From the NCBI GenBank assembly GCA_020846005.1, contig JADLEQ010000054.1, positions 54,208-118,207 on the forward strand: a stretch of DNA of 64,000 nt, read 5' to 3'. Of the stretch, positions 30,479-40,341 are shown one piece after another. A program made the position numbers and the translations under genes. Origin of the DNA: Polyangiaceae bacterium. GTDB taxonomy: Bacteria > Myxococcota_A > Polyangia > Polyangiales > Polyangiaceae. Numbering within the stretch: position 1 is the stretch's first letter; each line of letters begins with the position of its first letter. The notes beneath the pieces were generated by a model. That model saw only the letters and a program-made list of their open reading frames with translations. It was not told where the DNA came from and did not search any database.

Positions 30479-33412
30479 TCACCACTCCGCGCGGACGGTC
30501 ATGAACTTGTTGTTCAGCTCTTTGGTCGTGATGACCTCGAGCTTCGGCGGGTTCTCCAGCTCGCCCTTGAGCGAGCCCATGCGGCCGTGCTCCGTGGTGA
30601 AGTACATGCGCTTCACGCCCTTCGCCCGCTGCTCCTTCACCCAGTCCTTGAATTTCTGCCCGCTGGAGACGAACGCCGGTGTCCGGTTGCCGCTGTAGAA
30701 ATTCTCGCCCTTCCAGTTCATCTGGTACGAGACGAACGGCTCCTCCGGGCCGGTGCGGTCCTGGTAGTAGGCGAGGGCTGTCTCTCGCTGCCCCCAGTGC
30801 GGCGCGCAGCGGAAGAGGTACACGTTGACGCCCCACGCAGACGCCAGCACGCCGAGCACGACCGAGCCGACGACCGCGTGCACGCGTGCGCTCCTCGCGA
30901 TGAGCAGCAGGCAGAAGACCGCGGCGACCACCGTGAACCCGAGCAGCATCGCGTCGAAGTCGAGCGACTCTGGGAATGGGCGGCGGTAGTTGTAGGTGAA
31001 GAGCTGCATGAGGCGCGCCTGGCCGGGCGGGTCGCTCTTGCCCTCGAGCACGAGGTCGCGCCCCGCGAGCACCGTCGCGACCGCGGCGCCGAGGCCGAGG
31101 ACGCCCATCGCCGCCTGGTGCGACGCCTGCTCTCCCGGGGACGGCGCCGGCGCGCCGGTGGGATCGTGCTCGGGATCGGTGATCGCGGCGGCGCTCGCGC
31201 GGCGTTGCCAGACGACGATCGCGACCAGCCCCGCCAGCCCGAGCGCGGCGACCGCGACGCCGAGCCATGGCGTCGGCGCCGGCAAGCCGCCCGCCGGCAC
31301 CGCGCCGAGGACCGTCCCCGGCAGCAGCCGGAGTACGCCGTAGACGAGGAGCACCACGCACGCCGTGATCGCCGCCAAGTACGCCGCGAGCGACCGGCCG
31401 CGGGGGAGGGCGCCGTCCGCGAGCGCGCGGTCGAGCAGGACACCCGTGAGCGCGGCCGCCGGCGGCACGACCGGCAGCACGTAGTGGTGGAACTTGGTCA
31501 ACGTGATCGTGAACATGCCGAAGCCGGCGACGAACCACATGACGAGCAGCGCGGCGCCCTGGCTCGGCACCGTCGTCTCGGCGTCCCGCCGCCGGAGCCA
31601 GTCGAGCAGGCCCGCGGCGACCAGCCCGGTGAGCGGGAAGAGACCGTAGCCGAGCTGCCAGACGTAGTAGCGGAAGCTCACGTCGTCGCCCGTGTTCGTG
31701 TCGTGCACGTGCACGAACGCCCGCTTGTACATGTCGTGGAAGAGCAGGCGATCGGTGAAGGGCTCGCCGTGCCGCAGGTACATCTGCACGTACCAGGGCA
31801 GCACGATCACGGCGACGAGGAGCAGCAGCGCCGGGAGCTCGAGCCGCTCGAGCTCCCTCCAGCGCCGGGTCACGAACACCCAGGCCAGCACCGCGGCGAC
31901 CGGCAGGACGAGCCCGGGCGCGCCCTTCGCCATCGCCGCGAGCGTCACGAGGAGCCACCCGCCGAGGTAGAGCACGCGCTGCGTGCGGAGCTCGCCGCGC
32001 CGAGTCCAGAGGAACATCCCGAGCAGCGCGAGCCAGCCGACGGCCGCGTAGCCGGGCTGCACCGCGGGGTGGACCGGCCGCTGGTCGCGGCATGCCTCGT
32101 TGCCGGGCAGCCCGCAGTTGCCCTCCCCCGAGCCCGAGAAGAACTGATCGAGGTGCGGCGCCAGGAAGCCGAACGCCTTGGGTGGCAACAGCAACGTGAA
32201 GTGCCGCGACGCGAGGTAGAGCACCTGCGGGATCACGAGCAGCGCGACCAGGTAGAAGACGAGGTGCTGCGCCGAGAGCACCAGGCGGCGCTTGCCGATC
32301 GGGATCTCGACCGCCGGGAGCCGCCGCTCCGGGTCCACGTTCATCCCCCAGAGCAGCAGGCCCATCCCTCCGGTGAGCGGCGCCACGTACGGCATGTCCG
32401 CCATCGTCTGGTGGGCGATGAGGTACCAGTAGGGGAGGCACGCGAGCACCAGGCTGCCGAGGAAGCCCGCGCGACGGCCGAACGCGGAGGCGAGCCCGCG
32501 GTAGAACAGGTAGTGCGAGGACAGCGTGAGCAGGAAGACCGGCATGCGCGCCGCCCACTCGGGCTGCGGCAGGCGACCTTGCGCCACCGTGGAGAGCATC
32601 TGGTCCGGCAGGAAGCGGACCCCGAGCAGCGAGAACGCGAGCCCCTGGCTCCAGAAGTTCAGGATGGGCTTCGACCAGAACCACCCCTCCTGCGCCCACC
32701 ACAGGCTGATCCAGTCGTCGCGCGAGAGCATCTCCCGCGCGACCTCCCCGTAGTGGGTCTCCCACGGATCGCTCAAGGAGTAGGAGCCGAGCAGCGGCAG
32801 GTAGACGAGCGTGATCAGCGCGACCAGCCAGAAGCCGTGGCGCCGGTGGATGGGGACCTTCTCGCCGCGCTCGTCCGCGCCGTAGACCCCGAGCGCCTCC
32901 GCGACGCGGAATCCGGCGACCACGCACCAGAGGAACGCCCCGGTGACGAGCACCGCCGACGACAGCCGCGGCGCGGGGAGCGTGCCCGCCACCGCGACCC
33001 GCAACACCGCGATCAGCGCGACCGCGCTCGCCAGGAGCTCGAAGAGGCGGCCCCGGACGGCCCTCCACCCGACCTCGCGCCGCTCCTGGCGCTCGCCCGT
33101 CCGGAAGGCGCCGAGCGCGCGCATCGCGCCGAGCGCCGCCACGCTGCACCCGACGAACCCGACCGGCACGCTGAACGACCAGCGCCGCTCGGTGCACATG
33201 AGCAGGAACACCGGCAGGGCGCCGAGCACGAAGGCGAGGGCGCCCCACCCCACGTCGGCCCGGGACGGGCGCGCCGCCCGCTCCTCCGAGCCCTCGCCGC
33301 CCAGCGAGGCCGCGCCGGGCTCGGCAGGGGCGTCACCCGCGCGCTCCGCGGGGAGCGCGGGCGAGTCCCGCTCTGCGGCCGCGGGGGCGGCCTCGTCGTC
33401 GCCTTGCTGCAT
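30479..33412 (-). CDS. Large GT39-type membrane glycosyltransferase
   Basis: 977 aa with about 15 hydrophobic segments. The first periplasmic loop has SDPWETHYGEVAREML and WWAQEGWFWSKPILNFWSQG, the pattern of ArnT/PMT-type enzymes where the Asp/Glu pair is catalytic and donor sugars are polyprenyl-linked. It is about twice the usual ArnT length, with a second hydrophobic half and a soluble C-terminal ~130 residues (KRMYFTTEHGRM) containing short beta elements. The N-terminus (1-90) is soluble and acidic. The acceptor may be protein or lipid A; this is not determined. The gene is 73 bp downstream of the VIT/VWA lipoprotein on the same strand. Confidence 0.85.
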   Translation of the reverse strand: MQQGDDEAAPAAAERDSPALPAERAGDAPAEPGAASLGGEGSEERAARPSRADVGWGALAFVLGALPVFLLMCTERRWSFSVPVGFVGCSVAALGAMRALGAFRTGERQERREVGWRAVRGRLFELLASAVALIAVLRVAVAGTLPAPRLSSAVLVTGAFLWCVVAGFRVAEALGVYGADERGEKVPIHRRHGFWLVALITLVYLPLLGSYSLSDPWETHYGEVAREMLSRDDWISLWWAQEGWFWSKPILNFWSQGLAFSLLGVRFLPDQMLSTVAQGRLPQPEWAARMPVFLLTLSSHYLFYRGLASAFGRRAGFLGSLVLACLPYWYLIAHQTMADMPYVAPLTGGMGLLLWGMNVDPERRLPAVEIPIGKRRLVLSAQHLVFYLVALLVIPQVLYLASRHFTLLLPPKAFGFLAPHLDQFFSGSGEGNCGLPGNEACRDQRPVHPAVQPGYAAVGWLALLGMFLWTRRGELRTQRVLYLGGWLLVTLAAMAKGAPGLVLPVAAVLAWVFVTRRWRELERLELPALLLLVAVIVLPWYVQMYLRHGEPFTDRLLFHDMYKRAFVHVHDTNTGDDVSFRYYVWQLGYGLFPLTGLVAAGLLDWLRRRDAETTVPSQGAALLVMWFVAGFGMFTITLTKFHHYVLPVVPPAAALTGVLLDRALADGALPRGRSLAAYLAAITACVVLLVYGVLRLLPGTVLGAVPAGGLPAPTPWLGVAVAALGLAGLVAIVVWQRRASAAAITDPEHDPTGAPAPSPGEQASHQAAMGVLGLGAAVATVLAGRDLVLEGKSDPPGQARLMQLFTYNYRRPFPESLDFDAMLLGFTVVAAVFCLLLIARSARVHAVVGSVVLGVLASAWGVNVYLFRCAPHWGQRETALAYYQDRTGPEEPFVSYQMNWKGENFYSGNRTPAFVSSGQKFKDWVKEQRAKGVKRMYFTTEHGRMGSLKGELENPPKLEVITTKELNNKFMTVRAEW

Positions 33413-33485
33413 GGTCGAGTGGGATCCCGCCGGGGATGGGCGGCGGGGTCGTAGCAGCGCCGGCGCGGCGTGCCCAGTGCGGCCG

Positions 33486-35732
33486 TCAGGAGCCGAGCGC
33501 GACCCGGTACGTCGCGCGGGCCGCGCTGAACTCGGTCGGCAGCTCGAGCGCCCACACCGCCTCCTCGAGGCACCGCTCCTGGCTCGCGTCGCGCCGGCCC
33601 TCCGGGAGGGCGTCTCGTGCGTCGACGACCTCGGCGTACGTCGTCTCGACGACGACCTCGGCGCGCCCCCCCCGCGAGGAGCAGGCGCGCCAGGCGGGCT
33701 CGAGCGCCTCGCGGAGCCAGGCGGCGCGATCGAACGACGCCTTGCCGAAGTGGATCCCGTGCCCGCCGCCGCCCGAGCCGATCCCGCCCAGGCCGATCCC
33801 CGTCCCCGATCCCCACTCGAGGCCCTCCGTGCTCGGCCGCACGCCGGGCTCGATGGCGAGGTAGCTCGTCACCGGGGACACCGCGCGGCCGAGCACGGCG
33901 AGCGGCATCATGTCTCGCTCGTCGATGGCGTGCACCAGCGAGCCCCCGAACAACAGCGCGACCCATCGTTGCGTGTGCGACGCGTCGTTGCCGACCGTCT
34001 GCGAGACGGGCTGTGTCCACAGCTCGCCGCGGGCCGTGATCACCCCGGACGCCGACGGCTCGAGATCGAACGACGCGAACGCGGTCCCCTCCGCCAAGTC
34101 TCCCGGCTCGAGCGCGGTGAGCCCCGGCTGCACGATCTCGAGCCCGTGGATCCGGATCGGGCGGACCCACTCCTCATAGACGCGGCGCGCGGTGTCGCCC
34201 TCGTCGGCGGCGCGCGCGCGCGCCCTCCACACGAGCCCGCCGGACGGTCGCGTGAGCGCGGCCCACTCGTGCGCGTCGTCGCGGTCGAGGGCCGCCCCGG
34301 CGTCGTCGGGGAGCCCCACGTGGAGCAGGGCGCCGCTCCGCACGAGCTTGCGGCGCAGGGCGTCGACGGTGGTGCTCGCGCGCGGGAGCGCGTCGGTGAG
34401 CAGCACGATCCGGCGCGGCGCCGGCGCCGTCTCCTTCGCCAGGACGCCGTCGGCGAGCGCGAGCGCCTCGTCGACGGCGCTGCCGTTGGCGAGCTCGAGC
34501 TCGAGCGCGGCGAGCCGGGCGCGCGCGTCGGCCGCCGTGGCGAACGCGCCGAACAGCCGCCGCGCGCGCCGCGCGAACGTGATCACCTCGACCCGCGCGT
34601 CCTCCGGGAGCGCCGCCGCGTAGTGGCGCGCAGCGGCGACGGCCGCCGGGGCGTCGCCCGCGAGGGAGCGCGACGCGTCGACCACCAGGACGACCCGCGC
34701 GTCGCGCGGCGGGGCGGAGAGCCGCGGCGCCGCGCGAACATCCACGCGGCGCAGCACCTGCCCTGCCTTCACGGGCTGCTCGCCGAGCTGCACCTCGAGC
34801 TGCGCCGGCGCAGCAGGGGCGAGCGAGAGCTCCAGCGACTCCCCCCGCTGGACGACGGTGTGCCCCGCGTTGATCCGGCGCGGGCCGAGGTAGAGCGCGT
34901 CGCGCGAGTCGGTGGCGACGATGCGCACGTGCGGCGCCACCCGGCGGGTGCCGAGGCGGGGCAGCTCGACGCGATGCCGGCCGCCCTCCCAGCGCGTCGG
35001 CACGAGCAACGTGTACTCGACCGACTTCGTCTCGCCTGGGGGACACGGGAAGACCTGCAGCGCGAGGTGACCGAGCTCGCGCCAGGAGAGGAGCGCCGGA
35101 TCCTTGGGGTAGTACCCACCGATGCCCGTGAGCTCGCGGTAGCGTCTCGCGGCGAGCTCGGCCTCGAGCAGCTCGCCGGCGTACCAGTGCGGGCGCCCGT
35201 CGAGCGTGCCGAGCGTGCGGAGCCCGACGGCCACCGCGCCCTCTGGCAGCTGGAGATGGAACGTCGCCTGGTCGTGGCGCCCGCCGCCGTTGAACACGTC
35301 GCGCCGCACGGTGAGCCGCGCCACGCCGTGGCCGAGGTCGACCTCGACGGTGTGGTTCGACTCGACGAGCGCGCTCGATCGGAGCCCCGTCACCGTGTCG
35401 GCGGTGCGGCCGTCCGCGTGTACACGCGAGTCCTCGGAGTCGGACTCCGCGTCCGCGCCCGCCTGCGGCTCCGCCGCGGAGGGCGGCTCGGCGGGCACGT
35501 CCGTCGGTTCGGTCTCCGATCGCGCAGGCGCCTCGAAGGCCGGCGGGGAGCGGCGGGGGTCCGCTGCCGCGCTCCGCGGCGGTGCGTGCGCCGGCGCTCG
35601 CGACAGCGACGCTCGGGGCGGGGCGGGAGTCACGTCGCTCGGCGGCGGCCCCGCGGCGTGAGACGCACATCCGACCACGCCGGCGACCAGCGCCAGCACC
35701 TCGAACCGCACGCGGAGAGTGAGCAGAGCCAT
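33486..35732 (-). CDS. VIT/VWA-domain lipoprotein
   Basis: 748 aa. The signal peptide ends in GVVGC (Cys near 22) and is followed by an ~80-residue Pro/Ala/Ser linker. Residues 110-250 are VIT-like (SALVESNHTVEVDLG, DVFNGGGRHDQATFHLQLPEGAV, YRELTGIGGYYPKDPALLSW). The VWA domain has its MIDAS at DASRS (near residue 350), then GSAVDEAL and LLTDALP. The C-terminal 140 residues contain a Gly-rich hinge and another small beta domain. VIT/VWA proteins act as adhesins or assembly scaffolds on the surface. Its partner is unknown. Confidence 0.85.
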   Translation of the reverse strand: MALLTLRVRFEVLALVAGVVGCASHAAGPPPSDVTPAPPRASLSRAPAHAPPRSAAADPRRSPPAFEAPARSETEPTDVPAEPPSAAEPQAGADAESDSEDSRVHADGRTADTVTGLRSSALVESNHTVEVDLGHGVARLTVRRDVFNGGGRHDQATFHLQLPEGAVAVGLRTLGTLDGRPHWYAGELLEAELAARRYRELTGIGGYYPKDPALLSWRELGHLALQVFPCPPGETKSVEYTLLVPTRWEGGRHRVELPRLGTRRVAPHVRIVATDSRDALYLGPRRINAGHTVVQRGESLELSLAPAAPAQLEVQLGEQPVKAGQVLRRVDVRAAPRLSAPPRDARVVLVVDASRSLAGDAPAAVAAARHYAAALPEDARVEVITFARRARRLFGAFATAADARARLAALELELANGSAVDEALALADGVLAKETAPAPRRIVLLTDALPRASTTVDALRRKLVRSGALLHVGLPDDAGAALDRDDAHEWAALTRPSGGLVWRARARAADEGDTARRVYEEWVRPIRIHGLEIVQPGLTALEPGDLAEGTAFASFDLEPSASGVITARGELWTQPVSQTVGNDASHTQRWVALLFGGSLVHAIDERDMMPLAVLGRAVSPVTSYLAIEPGVRPSTEGLEWGSGTGIGLGGIGSGGGGHGIHFGKASFDRAAWLREALEPAWRACSSRGGRAEVVVETTYAEVVDARDALPEGRRDASQERCLEEAVWALELPTEFSAARATYRVALGS

Positions 35733-35834
35733 GTGGCGGCCGACAGCGGTCGGACGCGGGCGGTTCCGCCGTGGGCGAACTTCGGTCTGGCGCGGAATGG
35801 TCCGCTCGCGGTGGAGACGCGGCGCGCGCTCGAC

Positions 35835-35840
35835 GGTATC
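35835..35840 (+). promoter_or_regulatory. -10-like box of the helicase gene
   Basis: TATCCT, 59 bases before the ATG at 35900. The gap to the divergent VIT/VWA gene is 167 bp and shows no other clear signal. Confidence 0.25.
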
Positions 35841-35899
35841 CTGCCCGCCTGCGTCGCGAGCGTGCGTGCGCCTCGGAGCCGCGCGTCGCCGCCCCGCCG

Positions 35900-37579
35900 A
35901 TGGATTCCATGTTCGATGAGCCGTCCTCGCTGCCCGCGCCGGGTGTCCACCCGGCGGACACCCCGCGGCCTGGCTGCCCGCGCTCCGAGCGCAAGGTGTG
36001 GGAGGCGCTCCGGCGTGGCCTCCCCCCCGGGTGGCATGCGTGGCACTCGGTTCGCGTCCGCTCTGCTCGGCGCGAGGAGGCGGAGGCCGACTTCCTCCTC
36101 GCGGTGCCGGGGCGTGGTGTCATCGTGCTCGAGGTGAAGGGCGGCGCGCTCGAGGTGCGCGACGGGTGCTGGTACCAGGACGGGCGTCAGGTGGCCGCGC
36201 CGCGCGAGCAAGCGCACCGGTATCGCCGCGTGCTGCAGGAGGTGCTCGCGGAGCGCGGACTCCGGCGTGTGTGGATCGAGATCGCGACCTGCTTCCCCGA
36301 CGTAGAGTTCTTCGAGCCGCCGGCCCAGGGCGATCTGCGCGACGCGAGCCTCGGCGCGCGGGATCTCGACTTCCTGGCGGAGGCGCTCCAGGCGTTCGTG
36401 GAGCGGCACTTCCGCACGCCGCGCGGGGAGCCCGTCGGTGCTCCGTCCGGCGACGCCTGGCTCGGCGCGCTGCACGAGCTGTGGGGCGCGACGTGGGTCC
36501 GGGCGCGGCGGCTTGGCGAGCGCCACGCGCTCCGCCAGCACGAGCTCGCGCCCTTCAACGCCGCCCAGCAGGCGGTGCTGCGGAGCGTCGCGCGGAATCG
36601 ACGCATGGTCGTGCTCGGCGGGCCGGGCACCGGGAAGACCCTCCTGGCGCTGGAGGCGACGCGACTGCTCGCCGCCCAGGAGGGCGCGGTGGGGTTCGTC
36701 TGCTTCACGCGCGCCCTGGCCGCTGCGGTGGGGCGCGCCGGGGTCCACGCGAGCCCCGTACGGGAGCTCGCCGCCGATCTCCTCGAGGGCGCCGGTCGCC
36801 CCCCCGCCCCCGGGATCTCCCGGGACGACTGGGACGGCGCGGTCTGGGACGGCGTGAGCGCGGACGCCGCGGAGCTCCTCGCGCGGCGAGACGACCCTGC
36901 GCCCCTGGCGCTCGTGGTCGACGAGGCGCAGGACCTCACCGTCGGCGACTGGCGGTTCGTTCGGGCGCTGTGCGCGGGGGGCGCGCTGTGGGTCTTCGCG
37001 GATCCGGAGCAGGCGTACTGGCCGGACCGCATGCGGTTCGATGCGCCCCCGGAGGGGTTCGCCGTGATCGAGCTCGGTGAAGGTCACCGCAACCCGCCCG
37101 ATCTCGCGCGGTTCGCCGCAGGCTACCGCTCGGGCGCCCGGCCCGAGGGGATCGCGCAGGTGCGCGAGGGCGCGCGCGTGGTGCGCGTCGCCGACGAGCG
37201 CGCGGCGCCCGAGGCCGCGGAGCGCTGCGTGCGGGCGGCGCTCGCGAGCGGGCTCGCGGCGCGCGATGTCGCGGTGCTGTCGCTCGCGGGGCGCGGCCGC
37301 ACGGCGCTCGTCGAAGCGAGCGTGTTCGGCGGCGTGCCGGCGCGGCGCGCCGACGATCCGGCGGCGGACGCCCACCTCGTCACCGACACGTTCCTCCGCT
37401 TCAAAGGGCTCGAGCGCGCCCTGGTCGTCCTCGTCGAGCTGTCGCTCTCGCCCACCGAGTACGACCGGCGCATGTACATCGCCCTCACCCGCGCGACGCT
37501 CGAGTGCGTGCTCGTGGTGACGCCCGCCGAGTTGGCCGCGGATCCGCGCCTCCGCGCGCTCCCGGCGAGCGAGGACTGA
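35900..37579 (+). CDS. NERD-domain SF1 DNA helicase/nuclease
   Basis: 559 aa from ATG 35900 (35909 is also possible). Residues 20-120 are NERD-like: EAEADFLLAVPGRGVIVLEVKGG, with the D and EVK of the nuclease-related fold. SF1 helicase core: Walker A GGPGTGKT (240-247), DEAQDL (341-346), EGHRNPPD, TDTFLRFKGLER and motif VI RRMYIALTRAT near 523. It is shorter than UvrD because the 1B/2B insertions are reduced. NERD-helicases occur in DNA repair and in some defense loci; here there are no defense neighbours. Confidence 0.88.
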   Translation: MDSMFDEPSSLPAPGVHPADTPRPGCPRSERKVWEALRRGLPPGWHAWHSVRVRSARREEAEADFLLAVPGRGVIVLEVKGGALEVRDGCWYQDGRQVAAPREQAHRYRRVLQEVLAERGLRRVWIEIATCFPDVEFFEPPAQGDLRDASLGARDLDFLAEALQAFVERHFRTPRGEPVGAPSGDAWLGALHELWGATWVRARRLGERHALRQHELAPFNAAQQAVLRSVARNRRMVVLGGPGTGKTLLALEATRLLAAQEGAVGFVCFTRALAAAVGRAGVHASPVRELAADLLEGAGRPPAPGISRDDWDGAVWDGVSADAAELLARRDDPAPLALVVDEAQDLTVGDWRFVRALCAGGALWVFADPEQAYWPDRMRFDAPPEGFAVIELGEGHRNPPDLARFAAGYRSGARPEGIAQVREGARVVRVADERAAPEAAERCVRAALASGLAARDVAVLSLAGRGRTALVEASVFGGVPARRADDPAADAHLVTDTFLRFKGLERALVVLVELSLSPTEYDRRMYIALTRATLECVLVVTPAELAADPRLRALPASED

Positions 37580-37711
37580 GCGCGCGGCGCGGGCGGGAGG
37601 CCGCCCGCAGGCCGGCCGCGCAGCGGGTGCGGCGACCGTCCGCGCTCGCGCTGGGCGGCCCCCGCCGGCCGCCCCTCGTGTCGCGCGCCCATCGGTGACA
37701 CGATCCCGCGC

Positions 37712-38395
37712 ATGAGAGACCGGATGAAGCGCGCGCTGGACGGGTTCTACGCGTTCATGGACGAGCCGCTGTACCTCGGCTCGAGGCCGATCCTCTTCTT
37801 GCTGATGGTGCCGCTGGTCATCGGGCTCGTGCAGCCGCTCTGGCACATCGAGATGAGCGCGCCGCAGTATCCGAAGGGGCTCAGCTTGCAGGTCTACTCG
37901 TACACCCTCGTGGGGGGGCACGGCGGCGCCGACATCAAGGAGATCAACATCCTGAACCACTACATCGGGATGCAGAAGCTCGAGCGCTCGATGTTCACCG
38001 AGCTCGACTGGATGCCCTTCGGCTTCGGCGCGCTCGGGCTGCTGCTGGTGCGCGTCGCGGCGCTGGGGAACGTCCGCGCGCTGGTCGACCTCGCCGTCCT
38101 CATCGCCTACTTCGGCGGGTTCTCGCTCTTCCGGTTCGGCCACAAGATGTGGGCGTACGGCCACGATCTCTCGCCCGACGCGCCCATCCAGGTGGCGCCG
38201 TTCATGCCGGCCATCTGGGGCCACAAGCAGATCGGCAACTTCGCCACCCATGCCTACCCCGGCACGGGTACCTACTGGCTGACGGTGTTCGCCGTTGGGG
38301 TCCTGCTCGTGGCCGCGTACCACCTCGTGCTCGGGCGGCTCCGGGCTCGACGCGCCGCGGCGGCGACCGGCGGCTCGGAGCCGGCGGCGTCATGA
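37712..38395 (+). CDS. Membrane protein with APQYPxGL/LNHYIGM motifs
   Basis: 227 aa, three or four membrane segments (residues 26-45, 100-118, 125-140, 190-210). A periplasmic loop holds APQYPKGLSLQVYSYTLVGG and EINILNHYIGM, motifs I associate with uncharacterized membrane proteins near copper/nitrous-oxide (Nos-type) accessory genes. No nos gene or heme motif is visible here. The stop overlaps the ATG of the next lipoprotein (ATGA, 38392-38395), so the pair is translationally coupled and may form a complex. The family link is from memory and moderate. Confidence 0.7.
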   Translation: MRDRMKRALDGFYAFMDEPLYLGSRPILFLLMVPLVIGLVQPLWHIEMSAPQYPKGLSLQVYSYTLVGGHGGADIKEINILNHYIGMQKLERSMFTELDWMPFGFGALGLLLVRVAALGNVRALVDLAVLIAYFGGFSLFRFGHKMWAYGHDLSPDAPIQVAPFMPAIWGHKQIGNFATHAYPGTGTYWLTVFAVGVLLVAAYHLVLGRLRARRAAAATGGSEPAAS

Positions 38396-39276
38396 GGTGC
38401 TCGGGGGGGCTCCTCGCGCTCGGGTTGGGGGCGGCGCTCGCGGGCTGCCGCGGGGCCGAGCGCGTCGAGGCGGGCCCGGCGCCCTCCGCGTCGGCGGGGC
38501 CCGCGCACACCGCCGCCGACTGCGACCCGCGGGTCACCGAGAAGCTCGGCGTACCGTTCTCGAAGCTGTGCTCGCCGGATCTCCCGGGGCTGGGGGTCGA
38601 CTTCGCGCCGTTCTGGATCGCCGCGCAGCCGCTCTCGTGCTCGGCGGGCGAGCACGAGACGATCCGCTGTCCCGACGTCACGCCCCTGAACCAGCCGGCC
38701 CCGGGCGAGACGCGCGCGCCGCTCCCCGCGCCGAGCACGCTCGCCGCCGTCGTCGAGGCGAACCTCGCGCAGAGCTGGTGCTACATGCGCTTCGCTGGTC
38801 GGCTGCCGACCCGCGAAGAGCGCGTGCGCGCCGAGCTCGCCCTCGGGCTCACCGCCGTGACGGTCACGCACTCGGGGAGCGACCCGCTGCACTTCGGGCT
38901 CGGCCGGATCGCCGAGTGGGTCACCGAGGAGCCCTGCGACGCTCCGACGGTCAGCAAGTGCCGGGTGGGTATGCACCCGAGTGGTGAGCGGAGCGCGATC
39001 CCGTGGGACGGCCTGGTCGCGTGCGCCGCCACTCCGCTGGTGGCGGACGCCGGTCTGCCGCTCGTCGCCCTCGGCGAGAGCTGCCCCGCCCCGGGCCTCG
39101 AGCTCGGGGTGGGCCCGAGCCGCCTCCCGTGCGGGATCCGCTCCGCCGCCGAGCGCGCGCTGCTCCCGGGGTTCGCCCTCGACTGCCGCGCGGTCCCGCC
39201 CGGCGGTCGCCACCCGCCGGACGAGCCCGCCACCACCGCGGCGGTCCGCTGCGTGATGCCCGCGATGATGCGCTGA
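38392..39276 (+). CDS. Lipoprotein with degenerate SUMF1-like fold
   Basis: 294 aa. The signal ends in ALAGC (Cys near 19), and the mature part has about ten cysteines. Residues 120-190 resemble a sulfatase-modifying-factor core: WCYMRFAGRLPTREERVRAELA, and GRIAEWVTEEPCD in place of the usual GNVWEWV. Several FGE residues are missing, so an enzymatic role is doubtful. It is coupled to the membrane protein upstream. A second, better conserved SUMF1-like lipoprotein is at 19608-21092. Confidence 0.7.
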   Translation: MRCSGGLLALGLGAALAGCRGAERVEAGPAPSASAGPAHTAADCDPRVTEKLGVPFSKLCSPDLPGLGVDFAPFWIAAQPLSCSAGEHETIRCPDVTPLNQPAPGETRAPLPAPSTLAAVVEANLAQSWCYMRFAGRLPTREERVRAELALGLTAVTVTHSGSDPLHFGLGRIAEWVTEEPCDAPTVSKCRVGMHPSGERSAIPWDGLVACAATPLVADAGLPLVALGESCPAPGLELGVGPSRLPCGIRSAAERALLPGFALDCRAVPPGGRHPPDEPATTAAVRCVMPAMMR

Positions 39277-39288
39277 GCCCGTGCGGGT

Positions 39289-40149
39289 TCACGCCAGCGT
39301 CTCGAGCAGCACCCAGCCCTCGTCGGCGCGCGGGGGCGCGACGCTCGCGTTCGCGCGGCGCAGCGCCCGAGTGATCTCCTCCGCCTGGTCCACCAACAGG
39401 CCCGTCAGCACGACGCGCCCCCGCGCGCCAGCGGCTCGCAGGATCCCGCCGAGCGCCTCGCGCATCGGGCGGAGCTCCAGGTTCGCGACCACGAGGTCGA
39501 ACGCCCCGCGCTCGGCGACCTCCGCGAGCGCCGTCCCCGCGAACTGGCAGCGCGCGTCGAGGCCGTTCAAGCGGGCGTTGTCCCGGGCGGCCTCCACCGC
39601 CTCCGCGTCCACGTCGAGGCCGAGCGCGCCGCCGGCGCCGCTCACCACCGCGACCAGCGCCAGCACGCCGGTGCCCGTCCCCACGTCGAGCACCCGCAGC
39701 CCGGGCCGCTCGCGGCACAGGCGCTCGACGGCGCGCGCCGCGAGGCGGGTGGTCACGTGCGAGCCGTCCCCGAACGCGAAGCGGGGCGCGAAGCAGAGCC
39801 GCGTGACGCCCGGGGCCGAGGCGGACTCCTCCGCCTCGACCGGCGCCCACTGCACGTGATCGGTGAGCGCCACCGGCCTCAGGTGACGCGTCCACTCCGT
39901 TCGCCACGCGCTCGACTCCGGGGTGATCGCGACCGTCACCGCCTCCGCAGCCGCCGCGCCGAACGCCTCGAGCAGACGCTCGGCGAGGCGCTCGGCGTCG
40001 GCCACGCTCGGCGCCCACGCCACGACGGCCCCGCCGCGCCCCTCCCGCCGCTCCTCGAAGCCGGCGACCCACGCGCGCGCAGCGGCGCCGCGGAGGCGTC
40101 GCCACGCCGGGGCGGACGCGGCCGTCACGAGCACCCGCTGGGTCGTCAT
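39289..40149 (-). CDS. prmA: Ribosomal protein L11 methyltransferase-like protein
   Basis: 286 aa from the ATG at 40149; longer open frame upstream is low complexity. Motifs: FAFGDGSHVTTRL (PrmA AFGTGTHxTT variant), DVGTGTGVLALVAV, GLDVDAEAVEAARDNARLNG, and VVANLELRPM in place of the usual VANILAxPL. The SAM pocket seems complete. PrmA trimethylates L11; divergence of the motif leaves another substrate possible. It is divergent from the gene at 40342 and ends 12 bp from the lipoprotein stop. Confidence 0.78.
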   Translation of the reverse strand: MTTQRVLVTAASAPAWRRLRGAAARAWVAGFEERREGRGGAVVAWAPSVADAERLAERLLEAFGAAAAEAVTVAITPESSAWRTEWTRHLRPVALTDHVQWAPVEAEESASAPGVTRLCFAPRFAFGDGSHVTTRLAARAVERLCRERPGLRVLDVGTGTGVLALVAVVSGAGGALGLDVDAEAVEAARDNARLNGLDARCQFAGTALAEVAERGAFDLVVANLELRPMREALGGILRAAGARGRVVLTGLLVDQAEEITRALRRANASVAPPRADEGWVLLETLA

Positions 40150-40306
40150 GCGCGGCTCGGGAGACGGCGCGCCCGGCGATCGATCCGCCGCAGCCCCGGC
40201 GCCCGGTCGCGGAAGGCGGAGGTCGACCCCGGCGCGCTCGACCGGAACATGAGCCGACGCTACCGCCGCGCCCCGCCGCTCGCCACCGCCGGACCGGGCG
40301 CCGCGG

Positions 40307-40335
40307 TTGAGGGGCCCGCGCCGCCGGGCTACGGC
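40307..40335 (+). promoter_or_regulatory. Candidate sigma-70 promoter
   Basis: TTGAGG (40307-40312), 17-bp spacer, TACGGC (40330-40335), only 6 bases before the GTG at 40342. This spacing supports the GTG start over an in-frame ATG at 40249. Confidence 0.5.
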
Positions 40336-40341
40336 TCGCGC

